In this document: positions 24,001 to 39,000 of the stretch, piece after piece
Layout of the letters: each line of letters opens with the position of its first letter
How positions within the stretch are numbered: the stretch's first letter is position 1
NCBI GenBank assembly: GCA_914767715.1
Contig: OU612068.1
Span: 19,468,001-19,532,000, forward strand
From: Membranipora membranacea
Taxonomy: Eukaryota; Bryozoa; Gymnolaemata; Cheilostomatida; Membraniporidae
Length of the DNA stretch: 64,000 nt
Direction of reading: 5' to 3'
Translations under genes and position numbers: made by a program
The notes under the pieces: model-generated
The model's input: only the letters and a program-made list of their open reading frames with translations
Told to the model about the DNA's origin: nothing
Database searches by the model: none

Positions 24001-27000
24001 ATGAGATCGTCCTGGAGTGTCTACCAGCCAATGCTGCCTTCCTGCCTCACAGATCCAACATAGTATCTCTCAGATGCAATGAAAAGGTGAGTATAAGTTG
24101 GTAGTTCTCAATGTAATATGTATTTCATGCTCCATTTTTCTCCACTTCGCTTGAGAGTTGTCCCTAAGTGCTGCATTGAGAATGTAATGAACAGAGCTTT
24201 TTATTTGAATCATAAAATTGAAATTCCTTATTTAGACTTCCAAGATTTGCCTGCTCTGTTGTATAGAATAAGGGAAGTAGTAAATACAGATTGTTGTATC
24301 TATACAGAATATATCAACAATCCAAAAACAGGTAATTTACTAATTATTTATAATCTATGATATTGACATCATTGTTTATTCAATGGTTACAGGTTGAAAC
24401 TGGAGGACCGTTAATCTCACTGGAGCGATCAGACAAGCCTAATGAACTGATAGTAGTTTGGAGGAATATCTCCACTTCAGCTCTACCTTTCCAGGGATAT
24501 TTTGTCTATCTGAACAATGTGCAATGTGGATCTCTGGTAAGCATAAGAAATTTCATACTCAACTCTGGTTCTGTTGCCAAGTGTTGAAGCCCATGAAATA
24601 AACTGGATTGTCTGCTCCTTTACATAGGAAGGAAAACTCTCAATTACATGCTCACAAAACAAGGGAATTTGGGTTAAACAACATTAATCCGAGGGTCTCA
24701 GCATAAGCTATCAATCCCGCCTGATAATAATATACTGGGTTGTCCACTCCTTTACATAGGATGTACAACTCCCGATTCCTTGATCATTTAACACCATTAT
24801 TACTAGACCAAGTATAATGTGTCAATCCCTCCTGAGTATTTTAAATTGCTCAGACTATAGCATACTTATTGATTGCCTTCACAGATTATACCACAACGAC
24901 ATGAGAACAGATGTCGAGCCGTGATCCGAACACAAGAAGGAACTCGATACAGCGTTATAGTGGCTGCAGTTCCAGCACATGAGGGTCAGCACAGGATGTC
25001 TAATGAGCTTTGTGTGACGCTGCCTCTGGATACAAGAGAGATAATGCTGCCGCCTAACGACCTAAGGTCAACAAACACTGACATCTACAAGGAATATCTG
25101 GAAGTCAGAGATGGTAACACTGATCTCTCCTCTGCTGGTAAGTAGATCGTGACCTGAAATTGGCCTTGAAGTGCATGTTCAAATATTGGGAACGGTCTTG
25201 TCTTCTTTTTTGAAATGATATGTATGTTATGGTTTTTAGAACTCTTAATGTCCAATATGTCTGCAACGTACCAGTGTGTTGGCTCTGATTGGTTGGGTCT
25301 TTCACTTCAATCAACCAATCAGAGCCAACACATTGGCAAGTCACACTTAGCATGAGGAATGGTGCATGTTTTGTCACAGCATGAGATACATGTTTATGAT
25401 ATTTTAGCCTCAGATTCTACTGCCGAATCAGAGACAGCTTCAGAGTCAAGTGGAGAGTCAGACGATACTGTGACGCCCCGCACTGAAGGTAGACTTAGTG
25501 CTAATCTTACGAAAACCCTATCAAAGCCTAAGGGTGCAATCAAATCCCCTCAAAAACATGATCCTGTATCACCTTCTCATAAAACCTCCATTCTTGACCA
25601 CCATGAATTAGGTCTTCCTGTGCCACAAGTTTTACCCCCTATTATTTTCCATGCAGACTTTGGAGTTGATCCAGATCGTTCTCAGATGAGTAAACTTTGC
25701 ATTGAAATCATTCCTGGGGTAAACATTCAAAGTTGTGTTGATCAATCCCTTAGTTTAAAACCTGCTGATTATCAAAACAATCACACATTGTCTGCCATAG
25801 CCGCTACAGAAACTAAAACAAGTAAAGGGATGTTTGAATCCATTGAAGCAGCCAATGGGCAGACATTTGGGGCAAGAAGGCGGGGCCAGGGGGAGACAGA
25901 AGGTAGTGATGATGATTCACAGAGCTCCGCTTCTGTCATTGGAGCTTACAGTCAGCCATTTAAAGTGCTATCTGCTCCGATCTCAAAGAGATCATCTCGT
26001 GTGCCTAGTAGAGCTAGTTCTCGTGGTAACTCCAGGTCTATTTCACCAGTTATTGGTGCAGTAGTCGTAGCTTCTATCCATCCCGCCAAACATCTCAAAG
26101 CCCATGTTGTCTCATCCACCCAGGCTAACCAGCCTACAACTCATGTAGTATCCCAACCACATCGAGGTAATATACAAGTGATTGTCAACAATCAACAACA
26201 TCCAAACAATCAGCAAGCCGAAAATGTGATGAATAGACAACCAAACAATAGCCAGTGTTTAGCAGTCAATCAAACTATAATCAATCAACAACAAACAAGA
26301 CACGGAGTTGTCCAGCTACCACCGCCATCTCAAGCATCCACTTCTCAGCAGATTCTTCCCGATGGAGTCCAGCAACATTACTCTGTGCAGCAACAGTATG
26401 GCGATGGACAGCAGTATGCTGTGCAACAACACCAATCAGTTCTAAAGAAAAAGAAATCTAAGGGTCGAAAACAAAAAAAGCGAATGGAACAACCAATTAT
26501 TGGTCACAATACTCCAGCTTCCCCAGTTGTGAATGGTAATAATCAGATATCTGCTACTACCAAATATCCACAACCGGGCTCCAAATTAGAGCTGCAAGTT
26601 GTAAGGGAGGAAGAAACGTCTACGGAGTACATTCAATCACCACTCCAAGGGCAGATGATTCTTTCAGAGGAGCAGAGATCTAATAGACCTCTTCATGGGC
26701 TACCTGCTCAACATCAATTACAACCTACGCCACAGAAAGTTAATGTCTTCTCACCTCATGCACCTGTTCACTTCACTATAGGTAAATGAAATACACACAT
26801 ATGCATCTTGAAATCACATCACAATGTCAAAATATTGTTGCATGTTGATCTGTAAACTTGCTTTAGGTGTTGGAAGTCTTGTTAGTTCTACAACATTGGT
26901 TCTATGTAAAATGATCGCATTACCCTTGTGAAAGATTAACGCTATTCAACGTTATCCTTTGGGTTGAATACTTTCTCAGAAGGATTTTCTATCAGCTCAC

Positions 27001-30000
27001 TAATAATGTATCTGATCTGGTTGTTTCATTCAGATGCATCTGGAAAGGCTCATCCCGCTCAATTTGAGACAGATAGTGAGTAACTATGCATGTTTGATGA
27101 AACTCACTGCCATATTATGGCTCGCTACTTTGCACTAGCTTTTAGCATACAAAAATATAGTTACATAATTTATGAGTGTATAACAGGCCTGAAAAGCCAA
27201 AGAAAAACTGCACGCTTTTAACCGTTTTGTGGCTCAGAGATTATGTTTTCCATATGGTTTGACAGTGATGTAAACATCATGCCTCTAATCCACCGCTGGT
27301 AGTTTTGTGCCTTTGTGCCTTTGGTAAACTTTGATTCTCATGATATTGTGCCGGTTTGAATGTTTAGAGAAAAGATGGGGTTCTCTGAAAACAGCCGTGA
27401 AAATGTCAAGTTTAGCAGCCGCTGCTCTTCGTCCAAAAGTTTCAACCAATACCGGCGCTTATCAAGCGTTAGATATTTCTAACAAGATTCCAATAGCCAA
27501 CAAACCAGAACGTAAGCCATCCTTAGGTACTGACTCTGTCATGGTCATGTCTGGGGAAGTTGCTGAGACATCAAACTCCCAAAATCAAAATTCAGAAACG
27601 AAAAAGACAAATTTAGGTGGCGATACTAAGAGGGCAAATTTTGGTAAAAGAATGTCGGCTCCTGGCCTTCCTGTTCAACGGGTTCCTGCATCGTCTACCA
27701 GTTTACCGAGTCGGAGGCACAGCGTAGCTCAACCGTACAACCTACAAAGTATTGTGCAACCTGAGGCAAGGCGTGCCAGCGTCACTAGCCTGAAGGGAGT
27801 TTTTGGTCTCTTCTCTGATCAGTCTCCACACGCTATTGAACCGGTGATTGAAGAAGAGGAGCCACGCAAGCCTCAGGGCAAAAACCTCGATGCTTTCATG
27901 AGGTCAGGTGCTGGAGATTCAGACTCAGATTCTGAGGAACGCATGGATCATGTTGCTATGGAGTCACGTCACATTATAAAGTTCAGAAATGTAGCTACTA
28001 GAATCATGGTATGGACCATATTTCTGAAACAGCCTAGATTACCATCAAAAGGAAAGTTCCGCCAAGCTGCACTTCTAGTTCTCAAGTTTATCAAATTACA
28101 AAAACATTTCATGCCTGTTAAATCACTGTACAGTAACAAATCAGGGCTTAAGAAGAAAGCGACGTGGAATAAGATGAGGGAGTTTTTCCAGGGTGCTAAA
28201 GCACTGAAGGTCATACAGCCGGTAAAGTTAAAGACTCAACTTCCAGCTACTATTGAGGAGGAACCTGAACTACCAGAATCTCCACATCATGCGGATGTCC
28301 CGACACCAGCTATGCAAGTTAATCCACAAGTTATCTCCAAACGAAGAACAAGCATTATACCTGAAGATTCAGCTCCTATGAGCTACGATGGGAATGAGCA
28401 ACATGCCTCGACATACCAAACTAGTGAACCAAAACAGTTTGAAAACAAGCAATCAATGTCATCTAGTGCAATGAAGATGCAAAGACTAAAAGTCTCAGCC
28501 AGCAAACTGAAACTAAAATCGATCTCAAACACTCTGCCGTCGCTTCGGTCAGATGTTCCTCCGTCACCGAGCTATGTTGAGTCTCTCATTCCATCAGACG
28601 CCCATCAAAGTAATGATGGTTATGAGTCTAGTGAAGAGGGGAGCCTGCAGCCTCTGAGAGTAGGGTTGAATCCATCACAGCTGCCGGTAGAAAGCTTAGA
28701 TGCTGCCGAGGCCATGAAGGATTGGCTATCAGCTCAGACAGACGTGCTCAGTAGTCTCGCAGGAAGATCCCACTTTGATGGCTTTACTTCCATGACACCT
28801 GGGCAGATTCTCGTTGATGGTAAAGTTGCTATGGTGATCACAGTAAAATCACTCATCAGTAAAATACAATCATAAATATTGTCAAATAGGTCAATCACAT
28901 TTACAGGAATAATATTGCTGTCAGATAATGCCACCTCACATAACTTTGCTTGTGTCAAGTGTAAACATTTATACTGCATCAGCATTTGCAGCATTCCCAG
29001 TTGCTGCATGATATGTTAAACTCATACAACATCAATGTCATGGCATGTAACCTTGTGTTCTTGGCAATGATGCCCGACCGAGGAGTTGGATGTGACTCTA
29101 TTGCCGTGTGATCCAACTCCTTGGACCACCTCAGTTGGCGTATCTATACTAGTGGGCTGTTGTTCGGCTGTGAATAGTTGTTTGAATATAAAAGCCAACA
29201 CTCACCATACTTCCTACTCAGCACCGCACTATTTGCGTCTCTCATATAGCTTTACTTCTTCTCGCACTAGGTTTTCATAAGCGTTCTATACATAACATTT
29301 ATTATATATTATGATATTATTTATATTATATATGATATAATTTATATTATATATGATATTATGTGTATTATATATGATATTATGTATATTATGTATATTA
29401 TATACGCTTATGGTTCTTCATCACATTGCAAAAAGTTGTTATGAATGTATGCTTGCCTGTCTTGGTGCTGCTTTTGAGCTGAAGTCGTATTGCTTGTTGC
29501 GTTGCTTGCTTGCGTTGCTTGTTGCGTTGGTGTTGTATTCATGACATGTATTTATATCGCATATTGCATAATTTGTTGTTTAATTTGATAGACTATCACT
29601 TCGTCGCATCTAATGACTTGTATGTATAATACAGCATGTTATATACTGGATATTATGTGTTTTACAGTTACTTCTCCGCAGCAGTCGCCCCCAAAGCCCG
29701 ACCAGGTGAGGCTTTAAGATTTGAGGCTATTTGATTGAATCCTGTGATCTGGCTTAGGCCATAAAGTGGGATTTGAATTATGATCATTTGACATACAGTT
29801 GCAGAAGATGAGGCTCATTGGGACGTTGTATTCATGCTATCCTTACTTTTTATGCTGTTTACGCCTCTCAGGTTAAATCTACTAAAATGTAATGAGAAAT
29901 TGTCATCGATCGCTGCTCATAACATATCCTGGTTAAAAAATTGCACGCTATGTAAATTAAAAGGAATACTTGTTGTTTACAGGGTATATCTAAAATACCT

Positions 30001-33000
30001 GTGATAACACCAGCTGAAGAGAACTTGGGTAGGGTGGTTCCCCCACCCCAAAGGGTGCCCGTTCTAGACCATAGATCTCCAGATCCTCCGGTTGCTGATA
30101 CTTCTACCCATACAACCGCTCAAGTTGAGGTAAGGGCGTATTGATTAATTTATGATAAAGACTATGCCAGCTCCTTAAACTGATAAGGGCTCTGACACCA
30201 GGGTTTAAGAACAAAGGTATTTTGTGACCGAAGCGACACCAGCCTTAACTACCACAATACAATCAAATTTATTTAATTGATCAACAAAAAGTGTTGTTTC
30301 TTCCATCTTTGTCATCTTAGCCAATTTTTCTACCGATGAACAACATTCTAAGTATTCTAGTCTGGTAGAAGCATGAAGAGTTTTCTCCTCTTTTTGTGGC
30401 TGTAGACAATTCTCACCTGATTTGCATGAAGATCATTCTAAGTTGTATACATCTCATTGTTATATTCAGGTACACGCCACTGCTCATGACGTGTTCCCCG
30501 CTGTTATAAAAGAAAAGGAGGCCATCAAGTCAATCGTAGTACCTGTACATGATCCTACTGTTGAAGTACTAGAGCAGGAAACTCCAGCAGCTGCTGAACA
30601 ACCCACCAGTCCCAAATCCTCATTCGTTGCAGTAAGTTAGAATTCCAACAACTTGAATTCACATACACACAGTGGTGGAAGTGGGCCTATACGGGCCTAT
30701 ACGGTGTATAGGAAGTTCACATCAATGCCTATACACCTTCAATAAGCGTATAGGCACTTATAGCCTATCACTGCTGTGCACTTTGTATGCTCGGATAAGT
30801 TTGTTTATGTTGTATTGTAGGGTTTGTTTACTTTTACTTTACTGTTTGCTTCAGTCAAAACATGCTCTTAGATTTAGGCTCAAAAAGTCAAAAAGATACA
30901 CCAGAAACACTGTAATTAGGGCACAAATATCAAAAAAATTTACGGGGAGAACCCCAGCACGCACCCCCGTCACCGGGAGGGCGCTGCGCGTTGAATTGAT
31001 CTCAATGTTTGGTGTATAGGCACTTATTTTATTCCATTTACACCACTGCATACACACATCAGTTAATAAAGATTATTCCTATTTACAGTATGCAACAGTC
31101 ATTGGTGTGCTTGGGTGATACTTGATTCAATAAACAATAAACTCCACAACAAACAGGATTGATTGATGAATTAAAAAAAGATTTTTCCTTTTTACAGTAT
31201 TCAACAGTTTTTTTCGCCCTCTACACTAGGCTAAAGTTTCTTAAAATTTATCCCAGAATAAAATGATTTTTCGTTTACCCTTTGATTTGAAAATTTTAGC
31301 CCCCTGATGGTTACCAGCTTCCGATACCAGTGGTGCACATCGAGCATATACAAGATGGAGGAGAGATCGTGAAGTGGGAGTTATCAGATCGACCTGATAT
31401 GAACTACAGACTGACCTCCTTTGCTGTCAACGTTATCGGAGAGAGATTTACTACCGAAATTAACAGTGATATCAGGTGAGATTCAGATTTGATAGAAAAT
31501 GTCTCAAAAAAAACTATGAACTCTAAATACGGGGCCAGTTGTATTCAAATGCTTAATGGATATGGATATGGATATGATATAATGTGATCAGGTAAAAGCC
31601 AAAAAATTGCGAGTCCTTGTTGATGTAGAATCATATTGACAATAAATGTGATATACATTTTAGTGAATAAATTCATTCATAATCCTCTTATTCTGACTAA
31701 TTTCTACACTATTGTTGAATGTTTGTAGTTTTGAGTGCATAGTGAACTCAGAAGGAGAACGAGTTAACCTTCTACAGCATGTATGGAATGTTACAAACGA
31801 TCATACATGTAATATTACTGGACTCGCTAACGGCTGTACATATAGGTATGTCTGATTTATTTTCTCAAATGTGGAGTACAAGTTTTAAATTATTTGTAGA
31901 AAATTATTAAACAATCAGGGAGTTTCAGTTAATCTTGCCTGAATTTTAAATGTCTTTCATTAAAACTTTTTCACAGGATATATGTGGCAGCTAATTGGAC
32001 TTTCCTAGCTGGTAACTACCCAAGAGATACCCAGTCTAGATCCAAAGCGTTTGACTACACTACTGTGGGTGCGCCCCAGGCCCCCGTACTGAAAGCTCTC
32101 CGTACAGAGTTACTCAACCAGGTCACTGTGGAGTGGGCACCGAGCAGAGCCAACTCTATACCAGTGGCTGGATACAAGGTTCTGCTGAACGGCACGTCTG
32201 ATTTCAAGATAAACGGTAAACCTGCCTCTGATGCTTTACCTGCTGATTGTACTACAACTACTATAGACCATCTCGCGCCGGGAAGAACTGTCAAGGTAGG
32301 ATTAGTCGTGTGCTGTCTGCACGAATTATGAATGTGGCTCTTTTCCCCTAAACAAACATGAAATTGAACCAACATGTTGTCAGATTGCTGAACATTCTTG
32401 TTAGGCACTCTTGCTGAGGACAAGTGATTCCAACAGGCAGTTTTTCAAAGTGTAGCAGTCAACTCACAATATTTTTTTCCCATTCTAGGTACAAATTATA
32501 GCCATCACTAATCACCCTGTCGGTGACAGCAGACCATCTAACACACTGGTGGTGACATGTCCAGTACAGCCTGAGTCTCCTCTCATAGTCAACCAGCCTA
32601 GCTATAAGAAGGGCGTGGTAGTGGTAGCCTGGGATGCCCCCAAACCTTCTATAGTGGAGGCGCCAGGACACCCAGCTAATATCACATACTATACAGTATA
32701 TGTGGATGGGGTGTGGCATGGTGAAGTGAAAGCCAACCAATCATCTGACAGTCATGGGTAAGAAACAGCGTTCTATCCCACTCTAGCATGAGGTTATAAA
32801 TTGTAATCATTCATCCATCCTACCTCTAGTCTACATGACGGAACTCTATCAGGTGATGGTAGCGACGTCTCATTATCAGACAATATCTCCTTTCCTGGTG
32901 GTGACTGTTGGTAATAAAATGCCACTACCACCAAATGGAGGCCTCAACCATTTGGTGAGGCATAGAAAATGCATATATATAAATACAATACATAATATTA

Positions 33001-36000
33001 CTCATATAATGGTTGAGGCCTCCATTTGGTGGTAGTGGCGTTTTATTACCAACAGTCACCACCAGGAAAGGAGATATCGTTTGATAATGAGACAATAACA
33101 AATGCTAATGTTTTGATTAGTAAGGCTTGGCTTTTTTATCAAACTTCTTAGATTACAACATCACTCTTTAAAAAATATACACAAAAGGTGTTTAAAAAAA
33201 GCATATACCGCTTTTCAATTTTGAATTCTTGGTTTTACAGATACCAGTATTATCTGACAGATCTAAAGCCAGGACTGGCCTATGATATAAATGTGAAGTC
33301 TATATCAGGGCAGAAGGTACCTGAGGGTAATGCTGTATACTGTCTCTGTGAGAGTTATATATCTAATACACTACCTGTAACATGTGCTGCTCCTCCATCA
33401 TCACCTCATATATACATAGAGGGCATGACTCCTCAAGGTAAGCTATCACTGTGGGATTTTCCAACCTTCTATCTCAAATGCCGGAATGTTATTGAGGAGT
33501 CTTCTTTTGGGATGAATCAAGCTATGCACATATAATATGTTAAAATACCTGACGAATAGAATTGTTACTTCTTGTCAAATATAATTATTGTTTTGACTGC
33601 ATAATGCTGTTCCCATCAAAATTTATTTTATACTAAACTTTATTATGGCCGTTACCAAATTTCGCAACATGTATTCTTGTCTGTGATATGTAATAAATCA
33701 ATCGATGCAGTGGAGCAGACATTTTGTCTATTCTTGTGACCATTTTGATAGAGAGTATGCACAATTTTATAAAGTCGGTCAAAGACTTAATTTGTCAAAA
33801 TCTTAAACGATACATATTTATGTTTAGGTATTGACATCACCTGGGAGGTGCCCCAGCAGTATGGGGATGCTGTACTGTCGGGTTACCAGCTACTGAAGAA
33901 TGGATCTATATACGGCTCTACGATCCCACCTGAGGTTACCAGTATGAGTATAAAGGATATATCACTGGGAGAGGATATAAAACTACAGATAATCGCCCTC
34001 ACAGAGCACCCTGTAGGTGGAGTGGATCAGTCTAAGAGCGCTAACAGTGAAGGCAGATACGCGGAATGCACTCCTGGCCCTAAACTGAATCTTCAGGTAA
34101 TTTTTAAAAAATGCAAGCATTTAAATTCATTATGCTTGGATATCTGTCAAAACATTCCCAAAGTTTTAAATGTCTGCTATGTACTAGAAGATATTATCAC
34201 CAATGTCAGTATCAATAACTTGACAAAATATTGAGGACTGAGAAGAAAAATGCGTAACGGGTCCAAGCAAGAGCTACCATAGTGTGATCAACCAACTGAG
34301 CTCATTTTGTTCATTTTGGAGAACCAAAGTTTTCTCACAATATTCCTTTCCCTTTATTTGATACTTTTTTTTTGCAACACGTTTCATTTATGATCTAAGC
34401 TATGACCTCATTTTTGATAGAACATCAAGTTAGATATAAGCTTACCTTATAATATATCTGATGTGTTTGTAGTATACAGGACTGGTGACGGCGGCTAACA
34501 AGGTATGGAGTGAGAAGGTCACAGGTCATCAGGTCATGTTAGTCTGGAAACATAAACTCGACAGACAGAAAGCTCACTTCTTACCTCCGGATAGCTACCA
34601 GATTACATGGTGGCCTGGAGAAGTACCTGAAGGTATGTCGTGCTTTATACTTAGCCAGGGTTCCAGGTGTTTCAATAATATTCATATGCTGTGATCTGTA
34701 AGTCTTTGCATTAGTTTGCTGGCATCCGGAGTTGCCTCAAGTTGAAATTGTCCCTCTTTTGTTTGCTAGGTATTTACAGTACAACTACGGTCTTGACAAG
34801 ACGTATTTCAAGAAAGGCTAAGTACCCCTCAACGTAGAATTGTTTCGACTGCCATAATAAAACATTGAACGAAATTACCCTAATCACATAATTTCCATAT
34901 ATGATATATGTCTAAATGCTAAATATCTATTTGCTATTTTCAGGACGAGACAAAGCCTGATCTAGTATAAACCAATAAAATCCAATATACTTGGCGATGC
35001 AAAAACTGCCAAGGTGTAGTTTTTTATCATCGGGTAAAGGTGTGACTATCCTTTACTTGATGATCAAAAAACTGAATTTGATCTAAATAATGATACCTAG
35101 TAATTAGCCCAAAATAAGCCACTAAACAAATTTTTTTAAACTGCTTATCATAGTCAGTCTTCCATTTTCTCCAGGACACATCAATAGCTGTTCAACATCT
35201 GGAGATCACTTACTGATCCAGGATCTAAAGCCTAACACGGTATATACTATGGTGGTAGAGGCAAGGAGGAAACAGCATTATGTTGCCTTAGATGGTAAGC
35301 TCTGCCCTTTCTGCGACATGTTTAATTCCCTGGTTGAGATACATACTGTTCTACCAAAGATCATAGGTACCTGTGGTCTCTGGTTGTACTGTGTTAATTT
35401 ATTTATTTTCAACTGACACTGATTAATATTAATAAGGATTGATGCAATCAGGATTTGGCTTCAACTCCAATTCAGCTTGTCCACCATATGGCCTGCCTTC
35501 ACTTTGAGCGATGAGTATTTTCGTATATCTGCCATTGACAAAACATGTTCTTTTAGAAAAAACTCAAAACATGTTTGAGTTTAGAAATGTACGCTCTCAA
35601 CATTCCTTTGTTTGATATATCCAATGACTATTTATAATCTTTGATATATCTTTGTCTGGTTATTGGCCAAGTGGGTAGTTATGTGCAAAGCTGAGGGTAT
35701 TTATCAGAGTGTGTGTGGCATGTTATTATAAACAGCTAATCACACCTTGTTAGCATAAGTGGATAATAACTGGCTTTGTGGTGCGCCACGGCTCATTGCG
35801 CATAGCGTGTTGACGTCAGAATGTTCTTAGCGTTGCCTCCACTTAATATTTTCTAGTATTACAGAACCAGTGCTGCATTGTGAATTAATGGATACAAAAA
35901 AATAAAAGGATTAATCTATTTGATACAATTGCATATAATATTTACGATTTTGTAACAGGTCATGTAGAGATAAATCCTATTTTGCAAAATTAGATCAACT

Positions 36001-39000
36001 GACACTATTTATAGATGACTGAGTTTTGAGCTGGGTCCAAACTTGACCCTTCCCAACTCATACTTACCTGGCACAGGGGCATCTATGATCAAGAAGATAG
36101 ATCCCCCAAGAAGAGGCCTTACCATTGCACTTCGGTTTGGCTGGCGCTTGCGATTGCCCCAAATGTGGGTAACTCGGGTGCGTAATTTTTGGTAGTGGGG
36201 GACTGCGTTCGCGCTATCCCCTAGCAAGTAAACAATAAAAAGATACATTACCTCCTCCTGAACATAATTGCTGATCTAAATTTGCTACAACATAATATCC
36301 TTGTAGTGGCTGTATTCACTGGATATAATCTGATGTGTGCTGTATGAATAAACAAAATTATGCCTATGACTGTATACCATCACTATCTTTGTAACTCACG
36401 TCATATTTTACTAGAAATGGCAGGAGGTCCTGGTGAGGAGATAAACAGGCATTTTATCATATCTGCTAAGTCTCAGAAACTAATAGTCAGGACGGGACAA
36501 CCACCTGAAGCCCCGTCTAATCTTGGCGTTCTGGCCAGTACATGTCACAGCCTACAGATAGGCTGGGATCCACCAAGGGAGCGTGGAGTCGAAGTTAAAT
36601 GTATGTAAAATCTGAGGTCCATCAAGTCAATCATGAAATCATTTCAAGTAATACAAAGTTAGATCTCAACATGAACTACCCAGCTTGTAAAATTGCAACA
36701 ACAATTTGTTAAAATTCCCGAAAAAATTGTTTTACTTTGCTGTTTGTTTTAACTTACTTTTAATTTGTATACCAAGCGTAATTGTATTTTGGTGACTAAC
36801 TATACCAAAGTAATAAGCATAAACATGTAAGTATTTATATGTCTATGGTATTGAGACAAATATAATGTATTAATTATTATTCAGCGGTGAGAGTTGACTG
36901 CATACCTGTACATAAGAAGATAAAGGGACACATATGTGAGGAGTTATTGCCCACTGACACTGTGATTAACTTACACAACCTGTGTGAGCACACAGAGTAT
37001 GATATAGTCATCACTGCTGTCACTGAGGAATACTTCGACTCTCTACCTGGTGGACACGACTGGAAAAAGGAGAGGCAGATACCACAACACAACGTCATAA
37101 TACCAGACAGTGAATGGCTGCCTAAATCTGTCATCACAGTGAGTAACAGTAAGGCTGTATCACTCTAGTTTTGGTGTTGAAACTACGCCCGGGTTGCTGG
37201 TAGTGGCGTTTCATGTGGTTGATAATGAAATATCACCACCAGCATCCCAGGTTGAACACTTAGTATCATTCTAATGGCCATGAGTTATATAAAAATGAAC
37301 TTTCAATGATTAATTCATAAAAAGAATATGAACACAACATACTTGTCTCTGATTTCTGACTGAACCCATCATAATATTGGGAGGTTGATATATTCCCTGT
37401 CTCTCACTTCCATTAGTTAATTTTGTGTGATTTCAGGTACGAACATCTGGTACTGAACCACCGACAGACCTAACTCTCACTAAGATCGGCGATACAGAGG
37501 CTGAGCTTAGCTGGAACCCAGCGGTAGTGTTCGGTAATAACCGACTCCTCAGTTACGTTGTGCGCTGGACTCGTCTCGACCCTAACGCTGATAAAGAGAA
37601 TGAACATTACATGGAACATCTCAATCTACACAAGAGGGAGACTTGCGCTACAATCAAAAATCTCATACCAGGTAGGGAGTCATCCATTCTATCTAAATTG
37701 TTTGGAATTATCCTCTCTTCAGATATAAGATGAAAAACTAGCAATTCTTCTCGAGCCGCGACTCCATCCCGTTTGATTCTAGCTCACATGGATTGTATTT
37801 TTGATCATATTTAAGGAGCATATAGGATATATGTTCTCAGCATTGAGTATTTATTAACACTTCTTAACCAGAGTTAGGCCTAAAAGAAAATAAAGGTGAA
37901 GCAAAGATTTTTTCAGAGCAGATTTTCACATAGTGGTTTTCCACTTTGTTTTAGGATTCCAGTACAGGATTGTGGCTGAGGCTGTTGTGAGTGTTAAGAC
38001 AGCTATAGAAGCCATAGATGGAGATGAAGAGAAGAATAGGCGGACTACTCATATACCGAGTATGCCTTTACTAGTGAGGGCTAGAGCTCCGGTACAGCCT
38101 CCCACTGTGCTCGTCACTGGTAAGTATAACACATCTGTGATCTGAGATCTTAACACTGCACCACAGGGTAATATTCAGTTAATTAAATAAATCAATTTTT
38201 TTTATTAGGGTCATACTGATCAACCTCTGATGCGGCCTTGGTTTGATTAGACTTATTGAGGGGTTTGTCTTCTCAGCCTCACCCAAGTTTTATCAATTCA
38301 ATAATCCCATCCAACAAAACCCCTACAGAGGACATTACTCCTCAATAATGACTAAAGTGGCCTCATATGAGTTGAAAGTTGGATGCGCATTCAACACCCC
38401 ACTCATTTATCAATTTATGTTAAAATCGTTGTTAATCTGTTTTCTAGGATATACACCTCAGAATGTGAACCTATACTGGGACAAGCCTGTGCTCTGCTCA
38501 GTTGTTGCCCGGGACGCTGAGGGGTCCCCAGTTTATGTGAAGCGTTATCTTGAGGGATACAGACTATACATCAATGGTAGACTTCACATGAGGCTCGATA
38601 ATAGCGCCCAGAATGTCACCCTGACTAAATGTAAACCTGGCAAAACTTATGAAGTTAGTCTTGTTGCACTGACATCTACTGAAGCTGCCAGGAGAGAGAA
38701 AAAGAGGGTGAGTCAATTGATATAAAACCTTGTGTTGGGAGATCTTGTCAAGTTGTGTACAGCGAGGAATAGATTCAATCTCACTGTTCATGTTAGATAG
38801 ATTTTCAGGGTTGCTGCACTCTGATTTAAGATTTGATTAAGAATCGCCGAGACTTTTGTAGTATGTCACAGATATTCAAACTGCTAGGCACAACAGTGCA
38901 ATGTACATTATAAAACTCTTCCCTTGAGTTTGCAGAGACATCATATCAAACTTTTATATATTGTTATTGCTTGCTCATTTATTTGGGAATTCCAAAACAT

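Noticed and set aside
32835-32960. Possible extra exon of the large gene after a good acceptor at about 32829
   Set aside because: No donor restores the phase needed by the next exon; the only phase-compatible one creates a stop. Direct joining of the flanking exons gives a normal FN3 domain.
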